A stretch of DNA of 64,000 bases from Bacillota bacterium (GTDB taxonomy: Bacteria > Bacillota > UBA4882 > UBA8346), in NCBI GenBank assembly GCA_023400055.1, contig JAEXFN010000036.1, forward strand, positions 15,652 through 79,651. The letters run 5' to 3'. Below the pieces are notes generated by a model. That model worked only from the letters and a program-made list of their open reading frames with translations. It was not told the DNA's origin and made no database searches. The translations under genes were made by a program, and so were the position numbers. Shown here in pieces: positions 51,341-59,826 of the stretch (positions are counted from its first letter, which is position 1; the number at the start of each line of letters is the position of its first letter).

Positions 51341-52819
51341 ATGGAGAGGTATGATATCTTTCAAGATATCGCCGAACGTACCGATGGTGATATTTATATT
51401 GGAGTGGTCGGTCCGGTACGTACAGGGAAGTCAACTTTTATCAAACGGTTTATGGAACTGATGGTGATCCCGAATATCAGCAATTATTATGATCAGCAAC
51501 GTGCCCAAGATGAATTGCCCCAGAGCGGAAACGGTCGCACCATTATGACAACGGAACCGAAATTTGTCCCGAGTGAAGCCGTCGAAGTCACCGTGGGGGA
51601 GAGCATTCAATTCCGGGTGCGGTTGGTTGACTGTGTCGGATATGCGGTGGAAGGCGCCTTGGGTTATGAAAATGAATCGGGTCCCCGGATGGTGATCACA
51701 CCCTGGCAGGAACAGCCGGTCAGTTTCGTGGAAGCAGCTGAAATGGGGACCAGGAAAGTCATTACCGATCATTCGACCATCGGTTTGGTGGTCACGACTG
51801 ACGGCAGTATTACCGAAATCCAACGCTCCGCTTATCTTCCGGCCGAAGAGCGGGTCATCGGTGAATTACAAGCAATGGGGAAACCCTTTGTGGTTATCTT
51901 AAATACGGTTCAGCCCGAGAACAGCGAAACACTGGCTTTAGCGGCAGAAATGCAGCAGAAATATCTGGTTCCGGTAGTTCCGATCAATTGTCAACAGATG
52001 TCCAATGTCCAGGTCGAGCGGGTCATGCAAGAATTGCTGTATATGTTTCCGCTGCGGGAAGTCCGGGTGGACTTTCCAAAGTGGGTTGAAGAGCTGGAAC
52101 CAACTCATTGGCTACGGACTCGTTTTGAAAACGCGGTATATTCATCCATTGCGGCGGTGGATCGCGTTAAAGATATCGACCAGATTATCGGTTCATTAAA
52201 GCAGACTGAAGACGTGACCGATGTTCTCATGCATCGGGTAGATCTGGGGGAAGGGTCCGTTTATATCGAAATGGCTACCGAGCGTCCGCTTTTCTATAAA
52301 GTGCTGGAAGAAATGTCCGGGTTTACCGTAAGCGGCGATCATCACCTGATGCGGATGATGCGCGAATTATCCGTCGCCAAACGCGAATATGATAAGATTG
52401 CCGGTGCCTTGAGCCAAGTCCGGCAGACCGGTTACGGAGTAGTAAACCCCTCGTTGGAAGAGTTGACCCTGGCTGAACCGGAACTTATTAAACATGGCAG
52501 CCGTTTTGGAGTGAAGCTGAAAGCGAGCGCTCCATCGATTCATCTAATTAAAGCCGATATTATGACCGAGGTCACTCCGATTGTCGGTACCGAAAAACAA
52601 GGTGAAGAATTTGTCCGCTATCTAACCAGCGAGTTTGAGAAAGATCCTTCCCGGATATGGCAGACCGATTTCTTCGGCAAGACCATGTACGACTTGGTCA
52701 AAGAAGGTATCCAATCGAAATTGGCCAGGATGCCGGACAACGCTCAGGAAAAACTGCAGGAGACGTTAACAAAGATAATTAATGAAGGTAGCGGAGGCTT
52801 AATCTGCATTATCCTTTAA
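51341..52819 (+). CDS. spoIVA: Stage IV sporulation protein A
   Basis: SpoIVA is the ATPase that polymerises on the forespore surface and forms the base of the spore coat. The 492-residue protein begins MERYDIFQDIAERTDGDIYI and has the Walker A GPVRTGKST at 24-32, with Lys30 at the same position as in B. subtilis. The Sensor-T-like DHSTIGLVVTTDGSI and the hydrophobic C-terminus GGLICIIL, needed for membrane attachment through SpoVM, are also present. GAAAGGGGGGAG precedes the ATG. It has its own terminator, consistent with independent expression in the mother cell. It marks the organism as an endospore former. Confidence 0.97.
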   Translation: MERYDIFQDIAERTDGDIYIGVVGPVRTGKSTFIKRFMELMVIPNISNYYDQQRAQDELPQSGNGRTIMTTEPKFVPSEAVEVTVGESIQFRVRLVDCVGYAVEGALGYENESGPRMVITPWQEQPVSFVEAAEMGTRKVITDHSTIGLVVTTDGSITEIQRSAYLPAEERVIGELQAMGKPFVVILNTVQPENSETLALAAEMQQKYLVPVVPINCQQMSNVQVERVMQELLYMFPLREVRVDFPKWVEELEPTHWLRTRFENAVYSSIAAVDRVKDIDQIIGSLKQTEDVTDVLMHRVDLGEGSVYIEMATERPLFYKVLEEMSGFTVSGDHHLMRMMRELSVAKREYDKIAGALSQVRQTGYGVVNPSLEELTLAEPELIKHGSRFGVKLKASAPSIHLIKADIMTEVTPIVGTEKQGEEFVRYLTSEFEKDPSRIWQTDFFGKTMYDLVKEGIQSKLARMPDNAQEKLQETLTKIINEGSGGLICIIL

Positions 52820-52821
52820 AG

Positions 52822-52848
52822 ATGGTCCATAGAGACCATTTTTTTTAT
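52822..52848 (+). terminator. Terminator after spoIVA
   Basis: ATGGTC (52822-52827) pairs with GACCAT (52834-52839), extended by A-T pairs, followed by an eight-base T-run. It lies directly after the stop codon. Confidence 0.88.
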
Positions 52849-52911
52849 TGTGGCAGCTTGATGTCAATGTTTTTTACCACTTCAAGTCAAACTTGTATTT
52901 TGGCACCCAAA

Positions 52912-52939
52912 TTTACCTTTGAAAATAGATTGCTATAAT
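52912..52939 (+). promoter_or_regulatory. Probable extended -10 promoter of hup with a long leader
   Basis: TGCTATAAT gives an extended -10 with TATAAT at 52934-52939; TTTACC at 52912-52917 is a weak -35 with a 16-base spacer. A start near 52946 leaves a 250-base leader to 53195 with no gene. It contains GGTAT-N7-ATACC (about 53118-53134) but no fold I recognise. Confidence 0.5.
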
Positions 52940-53195
52940 GTTTTTCCAGTAGGTTGTCGATATTAATACTAGTGGTTTTAGCTGGATTTGCTTAAAAAAA
53001 GCGGATCGAAAAATAGCTTTAGCTGCGACGACTTTGAAAAGGCAGGATATTATTGAAAATAAATGCTATTTTTTTGTTTTAAAAGCAGGAGATAGGGGAA
53101 GAATCTAGAATAAAGGGTATGTTAGTTATACCAAATATCGCCTTGAACTTTATCGAAAGATTTTCCACCCTTTTTCGGAAGGAGGTGAACTGTTC

Positions 53196-53474
53196 ATGAC
53201 CAAAACCGAACTTATCGACAAAGTCGCCGAGAAGAGTGGTTTGACCAAAAAGGATTCGGGAAAAGCGATTGACGCAGTTATAAGCGCTATGACCCAAGCA
53301 TTGTCCAAAGGAGAAAAAGTTCAATTAGTTGGCTTTGGTAGCTTTGAGGTCCGTAAGAGAGAGGCCCGCAAAGGCCGCAATCCGCAGACCGGAGCCGAAA
53401 TCAAAATTGCTGCCAGAAAGGTTCCTGTTTTTAAAGCTGGCAAAGCTTTGAAAGATGCTGTGGGCAAGAAGTAA
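53196..53474 (+). CDS. hup: HU-family DNA-binding protein
   Basis: HU is the abundant nucleoid protein that bends and compacts DNA. The 92-residue protein has the helical dimer part MTKTELIDKVAEKSGLTKK, the signature GFGSFEVRKREARKGRNPQTG and the DNA-intercalating arm with its Asn-Pro. AAGGAGGTGA precedes the ATG. It lies after spoIVA as in B. subtilis (hbs). It has its own promoter and terminator. Confidence 0.96.
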   Translation: MTKTELIDKVAEKSGLTKKDSGKAIDAVISAMTQALSKGEKVQLVGFGSFEVRKREARKGRNPQTGAEIKIAARKVPVFKAGKALKDAVGKK

Positions 53475-53493
53475 TAAACGGTTGTAAAACAAA

Positions 53494-53528
53494 AGAATGG
53501 ACCTTGTTTGGGGTCCATTCTTCTTTCC
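53494..53528 (+). terminator. Terminator after hup
   Basis: AGAATGGACC (53494-53503) pairs perfectly with GGTCCATTCT (53512-53521) around TTGTTTGG, followed by TCTTTCC. It has good stem strength and a short T-tract. Confidence 0.8.
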
Positions 53529-53588
53529 GTGCTGGTTCTTACCGGAAATCCCGCCGAATACATTATGGCAGGAAAGGTGGGATTGGGA

Positions 53589-54341
53589 GTGCGGATTTTT
53601 TATTTACGGTCGGCGCTTTGGTTGAGTATCGGATTGGTGTTCATCTTTGGCCTCGGCTATTTCGTGGGTAGGTTCCAAAATAGTGATTGGCCGGTTGCCG
53701 GTCGGCTGACTAAAGAAATGCCTTTATTTTATGTGAAAAAGGCCGCACCTGAAGTTTGTTTGACCTTTGACATCAGTTGGGGAGAAAAGACCCTTCCTTT
53801 GGTGCTAAAAGTACTGCAAGACACACAAGTTCCGGCGACCTTTTTTATTTCTAGTCCGTGGGCGGTTCGTCATCCTGAAGCCGTAAAGTCGATCGTAGCT
53901 GGAGGCCATGAAGTGGCCAGCCATGGTGAGCGGCACATTAATCTCAGTCAATATTCCATGGATATTGTAAAGGAGAATATTTCTAAAGCCCATCATGATA
54001 TATCGACGGTAGCGGGTAAAGTGGCGCCGTTTTTTCGGCCGCCGAATGGCGATTATGATGATATGGTGATTGACACCGCGCGGGGACTCGGCTATGAGAC
54101 GGTGATCTGGTCTGTCGATACCTTGGATTGGAAAAACCCCGGGCCCCGGTATATGATCGATCGAGTGATGGCCAAAGCATTTCCTGGTGCCATCATTCTG
54201 TGTCACGCCAGTGATTCAAGCAAAGAAATTCATTTAGCCCTTCCGAGCATCATCAGCAATTTGCGTTCCAAAGGTTATAAGCTGGTGACTCTGTCGCAGT
54301 TGACCTCAGGTGGGGAGCTCATGCGCCGTGATCCCCGATGA
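53589..54341 (+). CDS. Polysaccharide deacetylase, PdaB-like
   Basis: This membrane-anchored NodB-domain protein most resembles PdaB, needed for spore cortex maintenance in B. subtilis. A short cytosolic start and one membrane helix (LWLSIGLVFIFGLGYFVG) lead to the catalytic domain: LTFDISWGEK, EVASHGERHINLS and FFRPPNGDYDD. The second metal-binding Asp of the usual TFDD is Ile, as in PdaB itself, so activity may be altered; the HxxxH pair is kept. The start is uncertain among ATG 53565, GTG 53577, TTG 53583 and GTG 53589; I chose the last because AAAGGTGG is best spaced for it. It lies next to spoIVA and hup. Confidence 0.85.
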   Translation: MRIFYLRSALWLSIGLVFIFGLGYFVGRFQNSDWPVAGRLTKEMPLFYVKKAAPEVCLTFDISWGEKTLPLVLKVLQDTQVPATFFISSPWAVRHPEAVKSIVAGGHEVASHGERHINLSQYSMDIVKENISKAHHDISTVAGKVAPFFRPPNGDYDDMVIDTARGLGYETVIWSVDTLDWKNPGPRYMIDRVMAKAFPGAIILCHASDSSKEIHLALPSIISNLRSKGYKLVTLSQLTSGGELMRRDPR

Positions 54342-54387
54342 TTTCTATTGAAAGGCAATCGGAGAATAGGATCCCGGAAGATATAAA

Positions 54388-54415
54388 TCGACAATGGATA
54401 AATTTATGTTATAAT
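54388..54415 (+). promoter_or_regulatory. Promoter of lepB
   Basis: TCGACA (54388-54393) and a perfect TATAAT (54410-54415) are spaced by 16 bases. Transcription would begin near 54422, at the edge of a long inverted repeat. Confidence 0.6.
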
Positions 54416-54419
54416 TGAC

Positions 54420-54493
54420 GTGCTGAAATTTTTTATGGTCCGCTCCGTTATGTATAAAAAGACCGAATAAGGACAAACGATCGATTTCAGCAC
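54420..54493 (+). other. 10-bp inverted repeat at the start of the lepB leader
   Basis: GTGCTGAAAT (54420-54429) is the exact reverse complement of ATTTCAGCAC (54484-54493). The enclosed 54 bases include GGTC and GACC, which can pair inside. The predicted transcription start falls at the first base or two of the left arm, so the mRNA would begin as a closed domain, with about 80 more bases before lepB. Confidence 0.6.
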
Positions 54494-54576
54494 ATGGATA
54501 GAGAAGTAAATGTCGTTGCTGGTATCGGGGAAGACCATCGCGACAACGCCGGTTATAATTATTTGAGGTGAAATTT

Positions 54577-55146
54577 ATGGCAAAAGACAAGTCCAAACGG
54601 CAACAAACTTCGGTAAAAGAATACTCGGCCAAGCAGTTTATGAAAGATTTCCTGGAAGTGGTCGTTCCAGCGGTTATTTTGTTTCTGGTTATCCATACCT
54701 TCTTTTTGGAATCGCGCTTTGTCCCGTCGCCATCGATGGTGCCGACCATTGAGGTTCAAGATCGGTTCTTGCTCAATAAGACCGCTTATTGGTTTAAGAA
54801 GCCGCAGCGCTACGACATTATTATCTTTAAACCGCCTGCGGCGGCGGGGGCCAAGGATGATTTCGTGAAACGAGTCATCGGCCTGCCTGGAGAGACCCTG
54901 CAGGTCCACCGGGGGGTGGTTTATATTAACCGGAAGCCGTTGCAGGAACCGTATATCACGCCAGACCGGGCTCCCATTCAAGAGTTCGGGCCGGTGATGA
55001 TTCCGGATGACAATCTCTTTATGATGGGCGATAATCGGAATAATAGCGAAGACAGCCGGTTTTGGGGGCCATTGCCGCTCAAAAACGTTAAGGGTCAAGC
55101 ATGGTTTAGATTTTGGCCGCTCAATCGGTGCGGCATTATCAAATAG
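54577..55146 (+). CDS. lepB: Signal peptidase I
   Basis: It removes signal peptides from exported proteins at the outer face of the membrane. The 189-residue protein has a short cytosolic start, one membrane helix (VVVPAVILFLVIHTFFL), and the Ser/Lys dyad: Ser53 in PSPSMVPTI and Lys98 in DDFVKRVIGLPGE. The C-terminal box MMGDNRNNSEDSRFWG is present. This is the short Firmicutes SipS form. ATG 54577 follows GAGGTGA with a 6-base gap. It lies 12 bases before the ABC-F gene. Confidence 0.94.
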   Translation: MAKDKSKRQQTSVKEYSAKQFMKDFLEVVVPAVILFLVIHTFFLESRFVPSPSMVPTIEVQDRFLLNKTAYWFKKPQRYDIIIFKPPAAAGAKDDFVKRVIGLPGETLQVHRGVVYINRKPLQEPYITPDRAPIQEFGPVMIPDDNLFMMGDNRNNSEDSRFWGPLPLKNVKGQAWFRFWPLNRCGIIK

Positions 55147-55158
55147 GTTGGGGTTCTC

Positions 55159-57075
55159 ATGGCATTACTACAAGTACGGGAACTTGATAAATATTATGGG
55201 GCAACTCCCATTCTGCGCGATGTGCGCTTTGAGGTTTACCCGGGTGAAAAATGGGGCCTGGTTGGGAAGAACGGTTGCGGAAAAACTACGTTGATGCGGA
55301 TTATTACCGGTCAGGAAGATTACGACCGTGGCTCGGTTTTCTGGAGTCCGGGGTGTCAAGCGGGATACCTGCGGCAGGAAGCGGAGTTTAGCGATACGCT
55401 CTCTATATATGATGAATTGCGCGGTATGTTCCGGGAGCTTGATGAATTGCAGATCAAGCTCGAGGATTTGCAGCGCCGGATGTCCGCCCCGGATTTATCA
55501 GCCGATGCACTCGAAGCGCTGATTGAGGAGCATCATCAACTCAGTGAAGCTTTTGCTCAGCAAGGCGGATATCAGATTGAGGGACGGATCCAGGGAGTTC
55601 TGCGGGGATTGGGAATACCCAAAGAACGCTGGACCGATCGCGCCACCAGTTTCAGTGGCGGTGAACGGACTCGGCTTGGCCTGGCCCGTATTTTGCTGAC
55701 AGCGAACGATATTTTATTGTTGGACGAGCCAACCAACTATCTGGATATTGCGGCCATCGAATGGCTAGAGGAGTTTTTAATCGCTTTCTCCGGTGCGGTT
55801 TTGCTCATCTCGCATGACCGGTTCTTTCTGGACCGGGTCGTCCAAGGCATTCTGGAGATGCAGGATTGCCGGATCACCCGCTATAAAGGAAACTACACCG
55901 CTTACCGACAACAAAAGGAAGCATGGCAGCAATCACAACTGAAGGCCTATGCGCTGCAGCAGAAGGAGATCGCCCGTCAGGAAAAAATGATCCGGGAGTC
56001 CCGGGCTACCGAAAAGAGCAAACGCAAGGCGCATAACCTGGAGAAACGCCTTCAACAGATCGAACGAATCGAGAAGCCCCTTTCTGAGGAAAAGACTCTA
56101 AAGATGAACTTTGGCAACTTCGAAGCCAGTGGCAAGAAAGTGCTCGAAGTTGAAACACTCTCCAAGAGTTTCGGCGCTCGTAAACTGTTGCAGACGGTCG
56201 ATTTCACCCTTTATTCCGGGGAGAAAGTCGGATTGATCGGCCCAAACGGTTCGGGAAAGACTACTTTGCTGCGAATGATCATGGGGATGGACGAGCCAGA
56301 CCAAGGCCGGATCCGGCTGGGTTATGAAGTAACACCGGGTTATTTCTCACAATTTACCGATGAATCGGATCTGGAAGGCACGCCATTTAGCCAGGTGATG
56401 GCGATGGCGGATCTGGATAATACCGAGGCTCGGACCATTTTGGCCCGCTTTTTGTTTCAGGGCGATGATGTTTTCAAGGCGGTGGCCGATCTGAGCGGCG
56501 GTGAACGGCGGCGCTTGGGACTAATCCGTTTGATGCTTTCCAAGGTCAATTTTTTGATTTTGGATGAACCGACCAATCACTTGGATCTGCAATCCATCGA
56601 AGTATTTGAGCAAGCGTTGGCGGATTACCCCGGGACCGTGCTCCTGGTCTCCCATGACCGTTATTTTCTCAATCGGGTGGCCAGCCGTTTTCTGCTGATT
56701 GAGGATGGGTCTTTATTGTTATTCGATTCTTATGAGGATTATTTGGCATGGCATACCAAGAAAGAGTCCGGAACGGATGAGACCGCTAAACCTCAGTCCG
56801 AAGCCCAGATTCGCCGCGCTCAGACTAAGGATGCTCAACGAGAATTGAAACGGAAGCAGCGGGCCTTGGAGCAGGCAGAAACCGCGATCGCTACCCTGGA
56901 GGCGAAACAAGCCGCCATCGTCGATTCGCTAAACGATCCGACGGTAAGTACCGATTATAAAAAGAGTTTGGAATTAAGCAATGAGTTGTCGCAATGTGAA
57001 ACGGAACTCACCCGTTTGTATGAAGAATGGGAGCGGCTGCAAACTGAGCTTTCCGTATTTGAAATGGGGTCGTAG
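55159..57075 (+). CDS. ABC-F family ATPase
   Basis: ABC-F proteins act on the ribosome, not in transport. The 638-residue protein has two nucleotide-binding domains. The first has GKNGCGKTT near 37, signature SFSGGERTRLGL and LLLDEPTNYLD. The second has GPNGSGKTT near 359, DLSGGERRRLGL and LILDEPTNHLD. Between them lies a charged linker that can form the P-site-tRNA interaction motif (QQKEIARQEKMIRESRATEK). A coiled-coil C-terminus (QRELKRKQRALEQAETAIAT) follows, so it resembles the YdiF/Uup type. Whether it is a housekeeping translation factor or gives antibiotic protection cannot be read from the sequence. ATG 55159 has only a weak TTGGGG upstream. Confidence 0.9.
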   Translation: MALLQVRELDKYYGATPILRDVRFEVYPGEKWGLVGKNGCGKTTLMRIITGQEDYDRGSVFWSPGCQAGYLRQEAEFSDTLSIYDELRGMFRELDELQIKLEDLQRRMSAPDLSADALEALIEEHHQLSEAFAQQGGYQIEGRIQGVLRGLGIPKERWTDRATSFSGGERTRLGLARILLTANDILLLDEPTNYLDIAAIEWLEEFLIAFSGAVLLISHDRFFLDRVVQGILEMQDCRITRYKGNYTAYRQQKEAWQQSQLKAYALQQKEIARQEKMIRESRATEKSKRKAHNLEKRLQQIERIEKPLSEEKTLKMNFGNFEASGKKVLEVETLSKSFGARKLLQTVDFTLYSGEKVGLIGPNGSGKTTLLRMIMGMDEPDQGRIRLGYEVTPGYFSQFTDESDLEGTPFSQVMAMADLDNTEARTILARFLFQGDDVFKAVADLSGGERRRLGLIRLMLSKVNFLILDEPTNHLDLQSIEVFEQALADYPGTVLLVSHDRYFLNRVASRFLLIEDGSLLLFDSYEDYLAWHTKKESGTDETAKPQSEAQIRRAQTKDAQRELKRKQRALEQAETAIATLEAKQAAIVDSLNDPTVSTDYKKSLELSNELSQCETELTRLYEEWERLQTELSVFEMGS

Positions 57076-57077
57076 CG

Positions 57078-57176
57078 ATGGATTTTCCTCCAGAATTTAC
57101 AGAAAGGATCTCCAAATGCTTCGGCGAATATAAAGTCTTTATGTTAAGAGATGAAGGACTTACGCAGGAGGTGTAG
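57078..57176 (+). CDS. Possible 32-residue microprotein or gene remnant before lon
   Basis: A short frame starts MDFPPEFTERISKCFGEYKVF and runs through the lon ribosome site to TAG. FPPEFTERI with GEYKVFM is reminiscent of the N-terminus of RsmF-type rRNA methyltransferases, so it might be a remnant of one; that is a weak resemblance. Only GGGGTCG precedes it. It could serve translational coupling to lon. Confidence 0.3.
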   Translation: MDFPPEFTERISKCFGEYKVFMLRDEGLTQEV

Positions 57177-57182
57177 CCGGTG

Positions 57183-59540
57183 ATGAATACTGAAGAACGT
57201 GAAATCGTTTCTTTTAAAGAAGTGTTACCCTTACTGCCGTTGCGGGGAATGATTGTTTTTCCGTTTATGGTCATTCCGTTGGATGTCGGTAGGGATAAAT
57301 CAATAAGTGCTTTAGAAGAAGCAATGGTCCAAGACCGTCTGATCGTGTTGGCCGCCCAACGTCAAGCCAAAATGAATGAGCCGGGACCGGATGACATATA
57401 TACCATGGGCACAATCGCCGAAGTAAAGCAGTTGTTAAAATTGCCCGACGGCACCATTCGGGTATTGGTCGAGGGGATCCAACGCGCCAAGATCGTGAAT
57501 TATACGAGTTCGGAACCGCATTATCGTGTGCAACTCATTCAGGTTGACGAGAGCGACGAGAAGAATGTCGAAGTGGAAGCCCTGATGCGTTCCACGATGT
57601 ATCAGTTTGAGCAGTTAATCAAGTTAAGCAAGAAGATTCCGCCGGAAGTCCTGACCTCGGTGTCGAACATCGAAGATCCGGGCAGGATGGCCGATATTAT
57701 CTCTTCACATCTTAATTTGAAGATCGAAGAGAAGCAAGATATTCTGGAAGCGGTCTCAGCCAAGTCTCGTTTGGAAACGCTTTGTACCTTCCTGGTGAAA
57801 GAGATCGATATCCTGGAGATGGAACGCAAGATTCATCTGCGGGTCCGCAAACAGATGGAGAAAACTCAAAAAGAGTACTATCTCAGGGAGCAGATGAAGG
57901 CGATCCAGAAGGAATTGGGCGATGGCGACGAGCGGGCCGCCGAAGTCGACGAACTTCGGGCCAAGCTCGCCGAACTGACGCTGCCATCCGATGTGGAAGA
58001 AAAGGTCCTCAAAGAGATTGACCGTCTGGCCAAGATGCCGCCGATGGCCGCTGAGGCCGTAGTAGTCCGGAATTATATCGACTGGATTCTCTCGTTGCCG
58101 TGGAATACGGTGACTGAGGACAACCTGGATGTCAAAGAAGCCGAAAAAGTATTGAATGAAGATCATTATGGCTTGGAGAAGGTGAAGGAGCGAATCCTGG
58201 AATATCTGGCCGTCTGTCAGCTGACCAAGGAGCTCAAGGGACCGATCCTTTGTCTGGTGGGCCCGCCCGGCGTCGGCAAGACGTCATTGGCGAAGTCGGT
58301 AGCCCGGGCTTTGAACCGCAAATTTGTCCGGTTCTCCTTGGGTGGAGTCCGGGACGAGGCGGAGATTCGCGGCCACCGCCGCACCTACGTCGGAGCGCTG
58401 CCCGGCAAGATCATCCAGATCATGAAACAGGCCGGAACCAAGAACCCGGTGGTTCTGTTGGATGAGATCGACAAGATGAGTGCCGATTTCCGGGGTGATC
58501 CCGCTTCGGCATTGCTGGAAGTGCTCGACCCCGAACAAAATTGTTTATTTGGCGATCACTATTTGGAGGTCACTTTCGACCTGTCGCAGGTGCTCTTTAT
58601 CACGACGGCCAATACGTTTCACGGAATTCCCCGGCCGTTGCTCGACCGGATGGAGGTTATCTACATCTCCGGTTATACTGAAGAGGAGAAGCTGGAGATC
58701 GCCAAGCGCCATCTCATTCCGAAACAGCTCAAGGAGCACGGTCTGACCAAGCAGAGCGTCGTTTTTAATGAGAAGTTTATCCGTCAGCTGATCGCCGGTT
58801 ATACCCGGGAGTCGGGAGTTCGTAATCTGGAGCGGGAAATAGCGACGGTTTGCCGCAAAGCGGCGTTGGAGATTGTGCAGTCTTCGCGGAAGTCGATCCG
58901 CCTGAACAAACTTTATCTTCAGAAATTCTTGGGCATTCCCAAATTCCGCCACAACTTGGCGGAGGATTCCGACCAGATCGGGGTAGCCACCGGCTTGGCC
59001 TGGACAGAGGTCGGCGGGGATATCCTGATGGTCGAGGTCTCTCTGGTGAAAGGCAAAGGCCAGTTGATCCTCACCGGCAAACTGGGCGAAGTGATGCGCG
59101 AATCGGCCCAGGCGGCCTTCAGTTATATTCGTTCCCGTGCGCAAGAGCTGGGTATTCCGGAAGACTTTCACGAGCGCTTCGACCTGCACATCCATGTGCC
59201 GGAAGGCGCTATCCCCAAAGATGGACCTTCGGCCGGCATTACCATTGCCACTGCTTTGGCATCGGCGCTCACCAACCGGCCGATCCGCAAAGATGTGGCG
59301 ATGACCGGCGAAATCACCTTGCGGGGCCGGGTGTTGCCGATCGGCGGCTTGAAAGAGAAGGTTCTGGCCGCTCACCGCGGCGGGATCAAGAAGATTCTGG
59401 TGCCTAAGGAAAATGAGAAGGACCTGGAAGAGATTCCGGCCAATATCCTCCGCAAGGTCGAATTGGTTCTCGTCGAATCGATGGACGAGGTCTGGCGGGA
59501 AGCACTGACTCCCAAGATGCAAGCGGTCTCCGCCGGTTAA
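57183..59540 (+). CDS. lon: ATP-dependent protease LonA
   Basis: Lon is the soluble hexameric protease that degrades damaged and regulatory proteins. The ~785-residue protein has the N-terminal substrate domain (LLPLRGMIVFPFMVIPLDVG), a coiled-coil, and the AAA+ module with Walker A GPPGVGKTS near 358 and Walker B LLDEIDKM. The C-terminal protease domain carries catalytic Ser683 (KDGPSAGIT) and Lys726 (GGLKEKVLA), 43 residues apart as in E. coli. GTG 57180 or ATG 57183 may be used after AGGAGGTG (57166-57173). No CIRCE or CtsR-like operator was seen upstream. A strong terminator follows. Confidence 0.96.
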   Translation: MNTEEREIVSFKEVLPLLPLRGMIVFPFMVIPLDVGRDKSISALEEAMVQDRLIVLAAQRQAKMNEPGPDDIYTMGTIAEVKQLLKLPDGTIRVLVEGIQRAKIVNYTSSEPHYRVQLIQVDESDEKNVEVEALMRSTMYQFEQLIKLSKKIPPEVLTSVSNIEDPGRMADIISSHLNLKIEEKQDILEAVSAKSRLETLCTFLVKEIDILEMERKIHLRVRKQMEKTQKEYYLREQMKAIQKELGDGDERAAEVDELRAKLAELTLPSDVEEKVLKEIDRLAKMPPMAAEAVVVRNYIDWILSLPWNTVTEDNLDVKEAEKVLNEDHYGLEKVKERILEYLAVCQLTKELKGPILCLVGPPGVGKTSLAKSVARALNRKFVRFSLGGVRDEAEIRGHRRTYVGALPGKIIQIMKQAGTKNPVVLLDEIDKMSADFRGDPASALLEVLDPEQNCLFGDHYLEVTFDLSQVLFITTANTFHGIPRPLLDRMEVIYISGYTEEEKLEIAKRHLIPKQLKEHGLTKQSVVFNEKFIRQLIAGYTRESGVRNLEREIATVCRKAALEIVQSSRKSIRLNKLYLQKFLGIPKFRHNLAEDSDQIGVATGLAWTEVGGDILMVEVSLVKGKGQLILTGKLGEVMRESAQAAFSYIRSRAQELGIPEDFHERFDLHIHVPEGAIPKDGPSAGITIATALASALTNRPIRKDVAMTGEITLRGRVLPIGGLKEKVLAAHRGGIKKILVPKENEKDLEEIPANILRKVELVLVESMDEVWREALTPKMQAVSAG

Positions 59541-59555
59541 TCGAGTCGTCGCAAG

Positions 59556-59592
59556 ATCCGGGCGAGGGAAACCTCTCCCGGATTATTTTTTA
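59556..59592 (+). terminator. Terminator after lon
   Basis: ATCCGGGCGAGG (59556-59567) pairs with CCTCTCCCGGAT (59572-59583), with one mismatch, around GAAA, followed by TATTTTTT. The 59593-59826 stretch before mutS2 holds no gene I can support. Confidence 0.9.
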
Positions 59593-59826
59593 GCCTTTTT
59601 CGAAAATAATTTTTTGTGGTATGATAAATAAGTTCAGCTGAGAATTTAACCCTACTGGCTTCTGTTACGCTTATCTTTCCAGAGCAGAATGTCGAACAAA
59701 GATAAAAAGGATTTAGCAAGACCGCCCCAGAAATAATAACCAAACACTCAGCCCAGTTTTCATCGGGAAGGCCGTTGCTGTTTAACGCGCCTCCGGATTT
59801 TTGAAATTTTGAAAGAAGGTCGTTCC

